Shown here one piece after another: positions 17,882-25,124 of a stretch of DNA of 52,152 nt. The first letter of the stretch is position 1; each line of letters begins with the position of its first letter. The translations under genes and the position numbers were made by a program. Source of the stretch: Bernardetiaceae bacterium (GTDB taxonomy: Bacteria; Bacteroidota; Bacteroidia; Cytophagales; Thermoflexibacteraceae); NCBI GenBank assembly GCA_025056255.1, contig JANWVT010000019.1, forward strand, positions 1-52,152, given 5' to 3'. The notes below the pieces were generated by a model that was not told the origin of the DNA, did not search any database, and was given only the letters and a program-made list of their open reading frames with translations.

Positions 17882-17908
17882 TTGTTTGAGTGGGTTTTCA
17901 TATTTTTG
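17882..17908 (+). promoter_or_regulatory. Promoter of tRNA-Arg
   Basis: TTG (17882-17884) and TATTTTTG (17901-17908) are 16 nt apart, slightly short of the usual spacing. The -7 element ends 11 nt before the mature tRNA, so initiation near 17915 would give an almost leaderless precursor. Confidence 0.5.
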
Positions 17909-17919
17909 CAGCCGGTATT

Positions 17920-17991
17920 GGCAGCGTAGTACAATGGATAGTACGTGAGTCTCCGGAACTCAAAATCCAGGTTCGATTCCTGGCGCAGCCA
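17920..17991 (+). tRNA. tRNA-Arg, anticodon CCG
   Basis: The 72-nt cloverleaf has acceptor strand GGCAGCG with CGCAGCC, D-stem GTAC/GTAC with loop AATGGATA, anticodon stem TGAGT/ACTCA with loop CTCCGGA (anticodon CCG, reads CGG), a 4-nt variable region, T-stem CCAGG/CCTGG with loop TTCGATT, and discriminator A. The 3' CCA is not encoded. The fourth acceptor pair is an A-A mismatch; all other stems are perfect. It stands alone between bcp and the FAD oxidoreductase gene. Confidence 0.93.
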
Positions 17992-18216
17992 CACAGTTAT
18001 TTGTACCTCTAATAGTCCTCAGAAGGCTGTTTAGTAGTTTAAGACAAAAGCCTCAGAAGTTGTTTGTAACAGGTGCGTGTATTACATGCCCTTCATCTCT
18101 GGATGCATAGGTGTATCAGAAAAACATAATTTGAAAGTGTGCTTTTGCAGCTTTCTGCTCACAACTGGCTGTTTTTCAGTTTGTTGTAAATAATTCGATT
18201 TAATTGCACATTTTCT

Positions 18217-19770
18217 TCAACTTCCTAAGTTTCCTAAGTGCTCACCCAGCCATCGCCCAAGGGCAACAGCAGGAGTGAGTAGCATGCCGCTGCAAAAAAC
18301 ATTTCCTGTGGTTGCTGCCGCTCCCAAGATTTCGCCAACAGCATAGAGCCCTTCAATTATGCGTGCTGAGGTATCGAGTACGCGCAGTTGTGCATCGGTG
18401 TGCAGTCCACCAAAAGAAACCAGTGAGAAGCCATAGGTGAGCAAGGCATAAAAAGGAGGCTGCTTAACAGGGAACTGCAGGCTTTTGCTGCCAAATTGTT
18501 CATCTATACCCTTTTGTACAGCTTGGTTGTACTGTTGGATGGTAGCAGTCAGATGGTTGGTGGGCAACCCTGTTTTTTGTGCCAGTTCTTCAATAGAGTT
18601 GGCTTGCCAAAGGCACCCTCCTTTTTGGGCTTCGTCGCGGATGCGCGCTGTGGTCCAAGGCAGCACTATGGGGGCGCCTGCCGAAAGTGCGGTTTCGTCG
18701 AAAATGAGCCAGCACTTTTGCTCGGGCTGTGAGGCAATGGCTTTTTCGCGTTTGTTGATGTCTGGTTCGTCTTCTGCCATGAAGCGCAGTCCGTAGTTAT
18801 TTACATATACCTCTCGGGGAGTTCTGGCTGAAGGGGTAGAAATGCGCGCCCATGCAGACCAAAAGTCTGCTCTGCCTGATTGTGGTTGCAGTTCAATTCC
18901 TCCTACTGTGATATTGTGTTTTTCTGCATTTCGAAAGGCAGCTCCTATTTGCATAGCAGCTATAATGCCTTCCCCTTGTGAGGTGCTTCGGGCGCTACTG
19001 ATAAGCCTAGGTGCTTGTGGCGTAACTCGGCGAAAAAAGTCGGCATTGGCAGCATATCCGCCGGTAGCCAGTACGGTGTGGCGCGCTACAAATGAAAGCA
19101 AGCTGTTGTCTTTTTGTCGTGCAATGGCGCCGCGCACTTTGCCCGACTTTGTTATCAGGCGTTCTAACTTTGTGTTGGTAAACAAGCGGATAGAACCCGA
19201 TTGTAGATAGTTTTCCCAGAGTGGCAAGAAGGTTTTCAGCAAAGATTTACCTGCATCTTCTCCCGGGCGAACTGGGTTGTAGTCGGTTTTTCCCCAGTAG
19301 GTACGTGCACAGCTGTACGGAGGATGGTTGTAAACAATTGCTGGTGCTTCGTCTGCCATAGGGTAGCCTATGGTTTCCAACCACTCAATTAGCCGAGGAG
19401 CTTGCGCAACGGCTAATCGCACTATATTTGGGTCGGCAGTACCATTGCTGAGGTGCATTACTTCTTCAAAATGTCGTTCAGGACTGTCCTCAATGCCTTT
19501 GCTGCGTTGCAAGCGCGTACCGGCAGCGCTCATTTGTCCGGCAGTGATGTTGAGTGTTCCGCCGATTTTGCTGTCTTTCTCAATTACAAATACTTTCAAT
19601 CCGCGTGCTGCCGCTGCCATGGCACAAGGTATGCCTGCCGAACCAGCACCCACTACGAGCACGTCGCAGCGCAAAGCTGCCGATTTGCGGCGGAAACTGA
19701 GTGGGAGAAAGTTCATGCTTGAACCAAGCAGTAGGCGCATCAGAAAGCGGCGGCGGTTTTCTTTATTCAT
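18217..19770 (-). CDS. FAD-dependent oxidoreductase (FAD_binding_2, flavocytochrome c/fumarate reductase superfamily), possible Tat substrate
   Basis: This 517-residue flavoprotein begins with a twin-arginine-like leader (NRRRFLMRLLLGS, residues 5-17), suggesting export of the folded flavoprotein. The dinucleotide-binding motif VLVVGAGSAGIPCAM with distal FVIEK lies at 37-65, GGTLNITAGQMSAAG follows, and a capping domain precedes a return to the FAD domain (FGGLHTDAQLRVLD, YAVGEILGAAATTGNVFCSGM). The fumarate reductase arginine motif (N-R-L-G-G) is replaced by GNVFCSGM, so succinate/fumarate chemistry is unlikely; the substrate is unknown. A paralogue with the same architecture lies at 41386-42918. 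This copy is divergent from the glutaminyl cyclase gene and has no downstream partner. Confidence 0.85.
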   Translation of the reverse strand: MNKENRRRFLMRLLLGSSMNFLPLSFRRKSAALRCDVLVVGAGSAGIPCAMAAAARGLKVFVIEKDSKIGGTLNITAGQMSAAGTRLQRSKGIEDSPERHFEEVMHLSNGTADPNIVRLAVAQAPRLIEWLETIGYPMADEAPAIVYNHPPYSCARTYWGKTDYNPVRPGEDAGKSLLKTFLPLWENYLQSGSIRLFTNTKLERLITKSGKVRGAIARQKDNSLLSFVARHTVLATGGYAANADFFRRVTPQAPRLISSARSTSQGEGIIAAMQIGAAFRNAEKHNITVGGIELQPQSGRADFWSAWARISTPSARTPREVYVNNYGLRFMAEDEPDINKREKAIASQPEQKCWLIFDETALSAGAPIVLPWTTARIRDEAQKGGCLWQANSIEELAQKTGLPTNHLTATIQQYNQAVQKGIDEQFGSKSLQFPVKQPPFYALLTYGFSLVSFGGLHTDAQLRVLDTSARIIEGLYAVGEILGAAATTGNVFCSGMLLTPAVALGRWLGEHLGNLGS

Positions 19771-19781
19771 GCAAAGTGTGT

Positions 19782-19789
19782 TAAGTTTG
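19782..19789 (+). promoter_or_regulatory. Possible promoter -7 element for the glutaminyl cyclase operon
   Basis: TAAGTTTG on the plus strand lies in the 93-nt divergent gap, 74 nt before the ATG at 19864. No -33 element is visible, so this is a weak call. Confidence 0.3.
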
Positions 19790-19863
19790 CACCGACAATT
19801 TATCTAATCTGCCGTATAAAACCTTCATGTGTCGGCTAAGTTCGGCATACTTAAAGTTGATGT

Positions 19864-20907
19864 ATGAATGATATCTTGCGTTTTGCTACTGGTTGGTTCA
19901 AGCTACCCGCCCTTGGTGTATGGTTGTGTATCATAGCTGCTTGCCAAGAACAACCCAAAGAAATGCCCCAAAATACTACCAAGCTTATATTGCATCCTAC
20001 TCCTGAGTTCAACGCCGATTCTGCTTATACCTTCGTAGAGCAGCAAGTAGCACTGGGACCTCGTGTGCCCAACACTGAACCACACCGCAAAGCTGCTGAA
20101 ATGTTTTTATCAGCTTTTCGCCGCTTTGGCTGGGAGGTGCAAGCGCAAGATTTTGAAGCTATTGCTTACAATGGCACTATTTTAAAATCGCGCAATATCA
20201 TTGCCAGTTATAACCCACAAGCCAAACGGAGAATCCTATTAGCAGCCCACTGGGACACGCGCCCTTATGCTGACATGGACGAGGACAAAAGCCGGCGCCG
20301 TGAAGCCATTGATGGCGCTAATGATGGTGGTAGCGGTGTGGGGGTATTGCTGGAAATTGCCCGTGTTATCGGAAAGCAACAAGATAGCTTGAAAATCAGC
20401 CATATAGGTATTGATATTATCTTGTTTGACAGCGAGGACTATGGGCAGCCGCAAGACGAAGAACAAGTAGCATTTAAAAAAGACAGTTGGTGTTTGGGTT
20501 CGCAACACTGGGCAAAAAACAAGCATCGAGAAGGTTACACGGCGTACTACGGCATTTTGTTAGATATGGTAGGTGCCAAAGATGCGCGTTTTTTATTGGA
20601 AGGGCACTCTATGGAATATGCGCCCTCGGTTGTAAAAAAAGTGTGGGATACCGCACACCAATTGGGTTTTGGAAAATACTTTGTCTATGAAGCTACCAAC
20701 TCCTTAATTGACGACCACTTGTATGTAAATCAACTGGCAGGCATCCCTATGATTGATATTATTCAGTACGAAAAAGGCTCTTTTGGTAGTTTTTGGCACA
20801 CACACCGCGACAAAATGGACATCATCAGCAAAGAAACCCTTTATGCAGTAGGCAAAACAGTACTGCAAGTGCTTTACAACGAGGATGCCGCCATAGCTGA
20901 ACAATAA
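19864..20907 (+). CDS. Glutaminyl-peptide cyclotransferase-like M28 lipoprotein
   Basis: The 347-residue product has a lipoprotein signal peptide ending IIAAC with lipidated C27, placing it in the periplasm or on the outer membrane. The body is an M28/QPCT-type zinc domain: AHWDTRPYAD, DGANDGGSGVGV, FDSEDYG, ILLDMVGAKDA and SFWHTHRDKMDI, which carry the expected His, Asp, Glu/Asp and His zinc ligands. QPCT enzymes turn N-terminal glutamine into pyroglutamate; T9SS bacteria often have N-terminal Gln after signal cleavage, so exported proteins such as those at 4249 and 48531 could be substrates (inference). An aminopeptidase activity is the alternative. It is followed 36 nt later by pyrF. Confidence 0.85.
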   Translation: MNDILRFATGWFKLPALGVWLCIIAACQEQPKEMPQNTTKLILHPTPEFNADSAYTFVEQQVALGPRVPNTEPHRKAAEMFLSAFRRFGWEVQAQDFEAIAYNGTILKSRNIIASYNPQAKRRILLAAHWDTRPYADMDEDKSRRREAIDGANDGGSGVGVLLEIARVIGKQQDSLKISHIGIDIILFDSEDYGQPQDEEQVAFKKDSWCLGSQHWAKNKHREGYTAYYGILLDMVGAKDARFLLEGHSMEYAPSVVKKVWDTAHQLGFGKYFVYEATNSLIDDHLYVNQLAGIPMIDIIQYEKGSFGSFWHTHRDKMDIISKETLYAVGKTVLQVLYNEDAAIAEQ

Positions 20908-20943
20908 AAAAATGGTTGCTATTTTCTTTTCTTAACCGGTGAT

Positions 20944-21765
20944 ATGAACCGAGAGGCGCTCAAACAACAAATTTTTCAAAAAGGAAGCTATTTGTGCGTA
21001 GGGTTAGACACCGATGTGCGTAAATTACCTGCTTCGGTGCGCTATGAAAAAGACCCTATTTTTGCTTTTAATCGCCGCATTATTGATGCTACTGCCGAGT
21101 TTTGTATTGCCTACAAGCCCAATTTAGCTTTTTACGAGAGCTTAGGAGCGGCAGGCTGGGAAAGTCTTGCTCGCACGATGGAGTACATTCCTAAGCACAT
21201 CTTTACCATTGCCGATGCCAAACGCGGCGACATTGGCAACACGTCTGCTTTGTATGCACGCACTTTTTTTGAGCAATATCAGTTTGATGCTGTAACAGTT
21301 GCACCCTACATGGGTAGCGACTCGGTACAGCCATTTTTGCATTATACAAACAAGTGGGTTGTTTTGTTAGCGCTTACCTCTAATCAAGGCAGTGCCGATT
21401 TTCAGCAGCTACCCATCATGCCCGAGGGGCTGCCGCTGTATCGCGTTGTAATGGAGCGTGCTATGACTTGGGCAAGTCCAGAACAACTTATGTTTGTAGT
21501 AGGGGCTACTCAGGCGCACCACTTGGCAAGCATTCGCAATTTGGCTCCTCAGCACTTCCTGCTGGTACCCGGATACGGTGCACAAGGTGGCGACCTTCAC
21601 GCTGTTTCTCGAGCTGGACTTAACAGCGACGGTGGACTGATTGTCAATGCCTCGCGCACCATCCTCTATGCTTCCGAAGGGAATGACTTTGACACAGCAG
21701 CAGGCAGGCAAGCCCAACACATTGCCGCAGAGATGCGCCATTATTTAGAACTATACGCAAGGTAG
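20944..21765 (+). CDS. pyrF: Orotidine 5'-phosphate decarboxylase (long form)
   Basis: PyrF converts OMP to UMP, the last step of de novo pyrimidine synthesis. The 273-residue length and the motif DAKRGDIGNT (91-100, catalytic K93) identify the longer, type 2 bacterial form. Other signatures are CVGLDTDVRKLP (18-29), CIAYKPNLAFYE and TVAPYMGSDSV, with phosphate-binding LVPGYGAQGGD near the C-terminal side. The start at ATG 20944 is standard. It is 9 nt upstream of ogt and probably cotranscribed with the preceding lipoprotein gene; no other pyrimidine gene is nearby. Confidence 0.96.
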   Translation: MNREALKQQIFQKGSYLCVGLDTDVRKLPASVRYEKDPIFAFNRRIIDATAEFCIAYKPNLAFYESLGAAGWESLARTMEYIPKHIFTIADAKRGDIGNTSALYARTFFEQYQFDAVTVAPYMGSDSVQPFLHYTNKWVVLLALTSNQGSADFQQLPIMPEGLPLYRVVMERAMTWASPEQLMFVVGATQAHHLASIRNLAPQHFLLVPGYGAQGGDLHAVSRAGLNSDGGLIVNASRTILYASEGNDFDTAAGRQAQHIAAEMRHYLELYAR

Positions 21766-21774
21766 AAGGAAAAA

Positions 21775-22281
21775 ATGGAGCATATAACCACCTGCTATCG
21801 CTCGCCTATTGGCGATATACTCATTAGTGCCACTCCAACAGGCATCTGCCAACTCACTATTGCCCCGCTGCAAAGCCGCGAACATATTGCCTATTGCTTA
21901 CCCCCCTCCTCGCATGGCTTGCTACATGAAGCCGTTAAGCAACTCACCGAATATTTTGAAGGCACGCGCAAAAATTTTGACCTGCCGCTCCACTTGCAAG
22001 GAACACCTTTTCAACAGCGCGTATGGCAAGAACTTTGTCAAATTCCATTTGGGCAAACCATTAGCTATGCAGAGTTGGCGCGGCGCATTCAACAGCCCGA
22101 TGCAGTACGTGCCGTAGCGGCTGCCAACGGACGCAACCCTGTTTGGATAGTAGTGCCCTGTCATCGCGTTATTGGAACAGACGGTAGCTTAATAGGATAT
22201 GCCGGCGGACTTTGGCGAAAAGAATGGTTGCTCAACCACGAACACCTCAATGGTATTCACAGGCAACTGAGTATCTTCTGA
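21775..22281 (+). CDS. ogt: Methylated-DNA--protein-cysteine methyltransferase
   Basis: This 168-residue suicidal DNA repair protein transfers methyl groups from O6-methylguanine to its own cysteine. The active site PCHRVIG contains C129, followed by GYAGGLWRKEWLL, which is typical of the Ogt/MGMT C-terminal domain. The DNA-binding wing is TPFQQRVWQELCQIPFG with TISYAELARRIQQP, including RAVAAANGRNP with the arginine finger. The N-terminal domain is of the short Ogt type, and there is no Ada regulatory domain. The gene lies 9 nt after pyrF; the methyltransferase gene follows at 22325. Confidence 0.96.
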   Translation: MEHITTCYRSPIGDILISATPTGICQLTIAPLQSREHIAYCLPPSSHGLLHEAVKQLTEYFEGTRKNFDLPLHLQGTPFQQRVWQELCQIPFGQTISYAELARRIQQPDAVRAVAAANGRNPVWIVVPCHRVIGTDGSLIGYAGGLWRKEWLLNHEHLNGIHRQLSIF

Positions 22282-22324
22282 ATTGCTTTTCAGCCGTGTT
22301 TCAGCAAGTCATACTGTAAGCAAA

Positions 22325-23080
22325 ATGGCAATTTCCAGAAAGTGGTTCAAACTATGTCGGTTGCTGCATCAAAAAAAGCACAGGCAAGCCGAACAACTTT
22401 TTTTAGTGGAGGGTGCCAAAAGTGTAGGCGAACTGCTGGCTCATGGTGCTGCAAATGGTTTTCGGGTAGTAGCCCTGTTGGCTACCGAAGCGTTTATTGC
22501 CACTCAATTGCCCACTGGAAAAACTCATTTTTTATTAGAAACAGCCACCGCAGAAGAACTGGAGCAAGCCGGAACCATTGAAAGCAACAATGCCGCCATT
22601 GCCATTGTACAAATGCCGCCGCAAAAACCTTTCACCCCTAACGGCGAGTGGCTACTTGCCCTTTCCGATATACGCGACCCGGGCAATTTAGGCACCATTA
22701 TCCGCATTGCCGATTGGTACGGTATCCGCCATATCGTCTGTTCGCCTACTACTGCTGAGTGGTACAATCCTAAGGTAATAGCTGCCTCAATGGGTTCCTT
22801 CTTGCGCGTTAAGCCATTCTATACCGATTTACGGCTATTTTTTAGTGCTTGTAACCTGCCAGTATATGGCGCCTTGCTCAACGGTAGCAACATTCACCAA
22901 TTTCAGCCTACTATGCCCGGCATTATTCTGATTGGCAACGAGTCGCATGGAATTGCCAACGATTTGCTACCTTTTGTTACCCACGCACTTACCATTCCGC
23001 GTATTGGCAAGGCGGAGTCGCTCAATGCTGGAATTGCCACAGCTATTTTTTGCGATAACTTGATTGGACGCACCCAATAA
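22325..23080 (+). CDS. TrmH-family (SPOUT) RNA 2'-O-methyltransferase
   Basis: The 251-residue protein has an N-terminal RNA-binding domain (KLCRLLHQKKHRQAEQ, FLVEGAKSV) and a C-terminal SPOUT knot. Motif 1 is SDIRDPGNLGTIIRIADW, motif 2 GIILIGNESHGI and motif 3 PRIGKAESLNAGIATAI. These bind S-adenosylmethionine and methylate ribose in rRNA or tRNA; the exact nucleotide cannot be predicted (RlmB- or TsnR-like proteins share the motifs). I start it at ATG 22325, which gives the usual MAISRKWFKL; an in-frame TTG at 22283 just after the ogt stop would add 14 unconserved residues. It is the last gene of the 19864-23080 run. Confidence 0.92.
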   Translation: MAISRKWFKLCRLLHQKKHRQAEQLFLVEGAKSVGELLAHGAANGFRVVALLATEAFIATQLPTGKTHFLLETATAEELEQAGTIESNNAAIAIVQMPPQKPFTPNGEWLLALSDIRDPGNLGTIIRIADWYGIRHIVCSPTTAEWYNPKVIAASMGSFLRVKPFYTDLRLFFSACNLPVYGALLNGSNIHQFQPTMPGIILIGNESHGIANDLLPFVTHALTIPRIGKAESLNAGIATAIFCDNLIGRTQ

Positions 23081-23119
23081 TAGGCTTGCTAACTGAGCAG
23101 CTCAAACTTTTTTGTACTC

Positions 23120-23144
23120 AAATAGTTAATCTAATTAACTATTT
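23120..23144. promoter_or_regulatory. Palindromic operator-like site in the DUF3598 promoter
   Basis: A perfect inverted repeat of two 11-bp arms, AAATAGTTAAT and ATTAACTATTT, is separated by CTA. It overlaps the start of the TATTTTTG -7 element (23140-23147). Such TAGTTAA-type palindromes are typical targets of MarR-like dimeric repressors (inference). It is the strongest operator-like site I see in the window; no regulator gene is adjacent. Confidence 0.55.
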
Positions 23145-23147
23145 TTG
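23140..23147 (+). promoter_or_regulatory. Promoter -7 element for the DUF3598 gene
   Basis: TATTTTTG overlaps the right arm of the palindrome; a second match, TACATTTG, follows at 23149-23156. The nearest TTTG upstream is 25 nt away. The leader would be about 35-40 nt. Confidence 0.42.
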
Positions 23148-23188
23148 CTACATTTGAAGTGCATACTGAATTTTAACCAATACAAGAT

Positions 23189-23689
23189 ATGAACCTGAGA
23201 CTATTTCCTCTGCACACAGGCGTATGGGAAGGCACCTATACACGTATTGCCCCCGATGGCACCGTTTTAGACCGCCACAGAAGTCGTCTTACTTTGCGTT
23301 TAAACGGCAACTGCTGGGAACAGCTCAATGAGTATTTCTGGGACAATGGACGCTACGAGCGCCATAATTTTGGACAAAGCTATTTTAACGATAAAGGGAT
23401 AATGACCTTCAACAACGACCGCATCTATGGTACCTCTTGGGAAAGTGGCGATTCTATCATCTTGGAATGGACATACAAAGCTGACCCGGGCAGTAAACTA
23501 TATGAAATTATCAACATGATTGAACCCGGGCATCGGATGCGAGTGTGGCAATGGAGCCATAACGGTCGTTTTGACGGCTTAACCATGATTGAAGAACGGC
23601 AGGTTAGCACCCAAGAGCAAACCGACTATGACGCCATCAGTCAGTACAATATCCCCAGTGAAATACGCGAGGCGGTCGTGAGTGCATGA
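23189..23689 (+). CDS. DUF3598-like lipocalin-fold protein
   Basis: The 166-residue protein has no signal peptide. It opens FPLHTGVWEGTYTRIAPDG and continues as an all-beta protein with repeated strands (DRHRSRLTLRLNGNCWEQ, IILEWTYK, RMRVWQWSHNGRFDGLTMIE). This matches my memory of DUF3598, a calycin-type family described mostly from cyanobacteria and algae and structurally related to the CpcS/CpcT chromophore lyases. The ligand is unknown, and phycobiliproteins are not expected in a Bacteroidota cell. It has its own promoter with a palindromic site and lies between the methyltransferase gene and the hydro-lyase operon. Horizontal gain is possible, but codon use gives no clear sign of it. Family assignment is moderately sure. 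Confidence 0.7.
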   Translation: MNLRLFPLHTGVWEGTYTRIAPDGTVLDRHRSRLTLRLNGNCWEQLNEYFWDNGRYERHNFGQSYFNDKGIMTFNNDRIYGTSWESGDSIILEWTYKADPGSKLYEIINMIEPGHRMRVWQWSHNGRFDGLTMIEERQVSTQEQTDYDAISQYNIPSEIREAVVSA

Positions 23690-23707
23690 TGACGGCAAAC
23701 CGATAGG

Positions 23708-23737
23708 TTGTGCATGTGTTTGCCAAAGTTACTTTTG
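23708..23737 (+). promoter_or_regulatory. Full promoter for the hydro-lyase operon
   Basis: TTG (23708-23710), a 19-nt spacer and TACTTTTG (23730-23737) form a canonical Bacteroidota promoter. It predicts a start near 23744, about 43 nt before the large-subunit ATG at 23787. Confidence 0.6.
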
Positions 23738-23786
23738 GCATTGAAATAAATATGAAAAACTGAAAACTTAAACCCCGCTGCACATT

Positions 23787-25052
23787 ATGGCAGGAATGAC
23801 TATCACCGAAAAAATCATGGCATACAACAGTGGTCGCGATAAGGTTAAGCCCGGCGAGCTGGTCTGGACGGACGTGTTTTCCGTTATGACTATGGACTAC
23901 CTAGGCAAATCTACCTTTAAGACCCTGCACGAACTGGGCAAAACCGAAGTGTTTGACCGCGAACGAGTCATTTGTGTGTCAGACCATCTGGTACCACCGC
24001 CTACCCCTGCTTTTGCTACCATGCTGAACCAATGGCGGCAAATAGTCAAAGAGCACCACATCAAATATTTTTATGATTTAGGCAGGCAAGGCATTGCTCA
24101 CCAAGTAATGGTAGAAAACGGGCATGTACTGCCCGGAAAAATTAGCATTGGAACCGACAGCCACGCCAATACCTACGGTGCCGTGGGCGCTGTAGGCAAT
24201 GCTGTGTCGGTAACCGATGCAGCTGTGGCAATGGCTATCGGTAAGTGTTGGTTCCGAGTACCTGAGTCGGTTAAATTCTATGTTACGGGCAAGTGGCAAC
24301 CCTACGTAATGGCAAAAGACCTCAGCCTGCACATTATGGGCATGATGCACTGGAACGGGCACCTAATTTACAAAGCCTTGGAGTATGCCGGTCCTGCCAT
24401 TGAAGCCTTAGACATTGCCGGACGCATGACCCTCTGCAATATGACGGTGGACTTGGGCGCTAAAAATGGCATTGTAGCACCCGACCAAAAAACCATAGAC
24501 TACCTGCGCCCAGTACAAAAAGGCGAGTGGGAAATGATTGCCAGCGACCCCGATGCTCACTACGATGCCGTGTATGAAATAGATGTTACTAATATTGGTC
24601 CTACGGTAGCTTTGCCCGATAAGTTAGACGATGTAGTACCCATTGAAAAAGTTGTAGGTAGAAAGTTCAACAAAGCTTTTGTAGGCACTTGCACCAACGG
24701 TAGGCTGGAAGATATCGCCATACTGTCGCAAATTCTCAAAGGAAAGCAAGTGCACCCCGATGTAAATTTCATTCTGGTTCCGGCAAGTCAGCAAGTATAT
24801 TTAGATGCACTGCGAGCAGGCTACATTACCGACCTTGTAGAAGCCGGCGTAGCCGTAGATACGCCGAGTTGTGCTTCTTGTGCAGGCATTCATACAGGCG
24901 TAGCAGGCGACGGCGACATTATCCTAAGCGCTGGTAACCGTAACATGAAAGGTCGTATGGGTAGCAAAAATGCTCAAATCTATCTTACCTCGCCGGCAGT
25001 AGTAGCTGCCTCAGCACTTACGGGCGTGATTACTGACCCTCGTTTGTTGTAA
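23787..25052 (+). CDS. Aconitase-family hydro-lyase large subunit (3-isopropylmalate dehydratase LeuC-like)
   Basis: The 421-residue large subunit is of the short archaeal-type LeuC/homoaconitase size. It keeps the three [4Fe-4S] cysteines: C302 in VGTCTNGRLED, and C362 and C365 in PSCASCAG. GTDSHANTYGAVGAV (122-136) and GNRNMKGRMG (383-392) correspond to the family motifs GTDSHTCTYGALG and TNRNFxGRMG but differ at several positions, and PSCASCAG replaces the usual PGCGPCLG. Hydration/dehydration of a 2-hydroxy-di/tricarboxylic acid is therefore expected, but leucine synthesis is not assured. The partner small subunit at 26458-27000 is even more divergent. No leuA or leuB is nearby. The operon has its own canonical promoter. 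Confidence 0.85.
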   Translation: MAGMTITEKIMAYNSGRDKVKPGELVWTDVFSVMTMDYLGKSTFKTLHELGKTEVFDRERVICVSDHLVPPPTPAFATMLNQWRQIVKEHHIKYFYDLGRQGIAHQVMVENGHVLPGKISIGTDSHANTYGAVGAVGNAVSVTDAAVAMAIGKCWFRVPESVKFYVTGKWQPYVMAKDLSLHIMGMMHWNGHLIYKALEYAGPAIEALDIAGRMTLCNMTVDLGAKNGIVAPDQKTIDYLRPVQKGEWEMIASDPDAHYDAVYEIDVTNIGPTVALPDKLDDVVPIEKVVGRKFNKAFVGTCTNGRLEDIAILSQILKGKQVHPDVNFILVPASQQVYLDALRAGYITDLVEAGVAVDTPSCASCAGIHTGVAGDGDIILSAGNRNMKGRMGSKNAQIYLTSPAVVAASALTGVITDPRLL

Positions 25053-25086
25053 CTGAGCAACTTATGCAAAATACATGCTTCTTTTT

Positions 25087-25110
25087 TCTTATCTTCCATT
25101 GAAGATAAGA
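25087..25110 (+). promoter_or_regulatory. Intercistronic hairpin before the three-repeat protein
   Basis: A perfect 10-bp inverted repeat (TCTTATCTTC at 25087-25096, GAAGATAAGA at 25101-25110) with a 4-nt loop ends 14 nt before the next ATG. The T tract is on the 5' side, so it is not a terminator for the plus strand. It could stabilise or limit the message between the large subunit and the next gene. Confidence 0.5.
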
Positions 25111-25124
25111 GAACGCTCAAAGTT

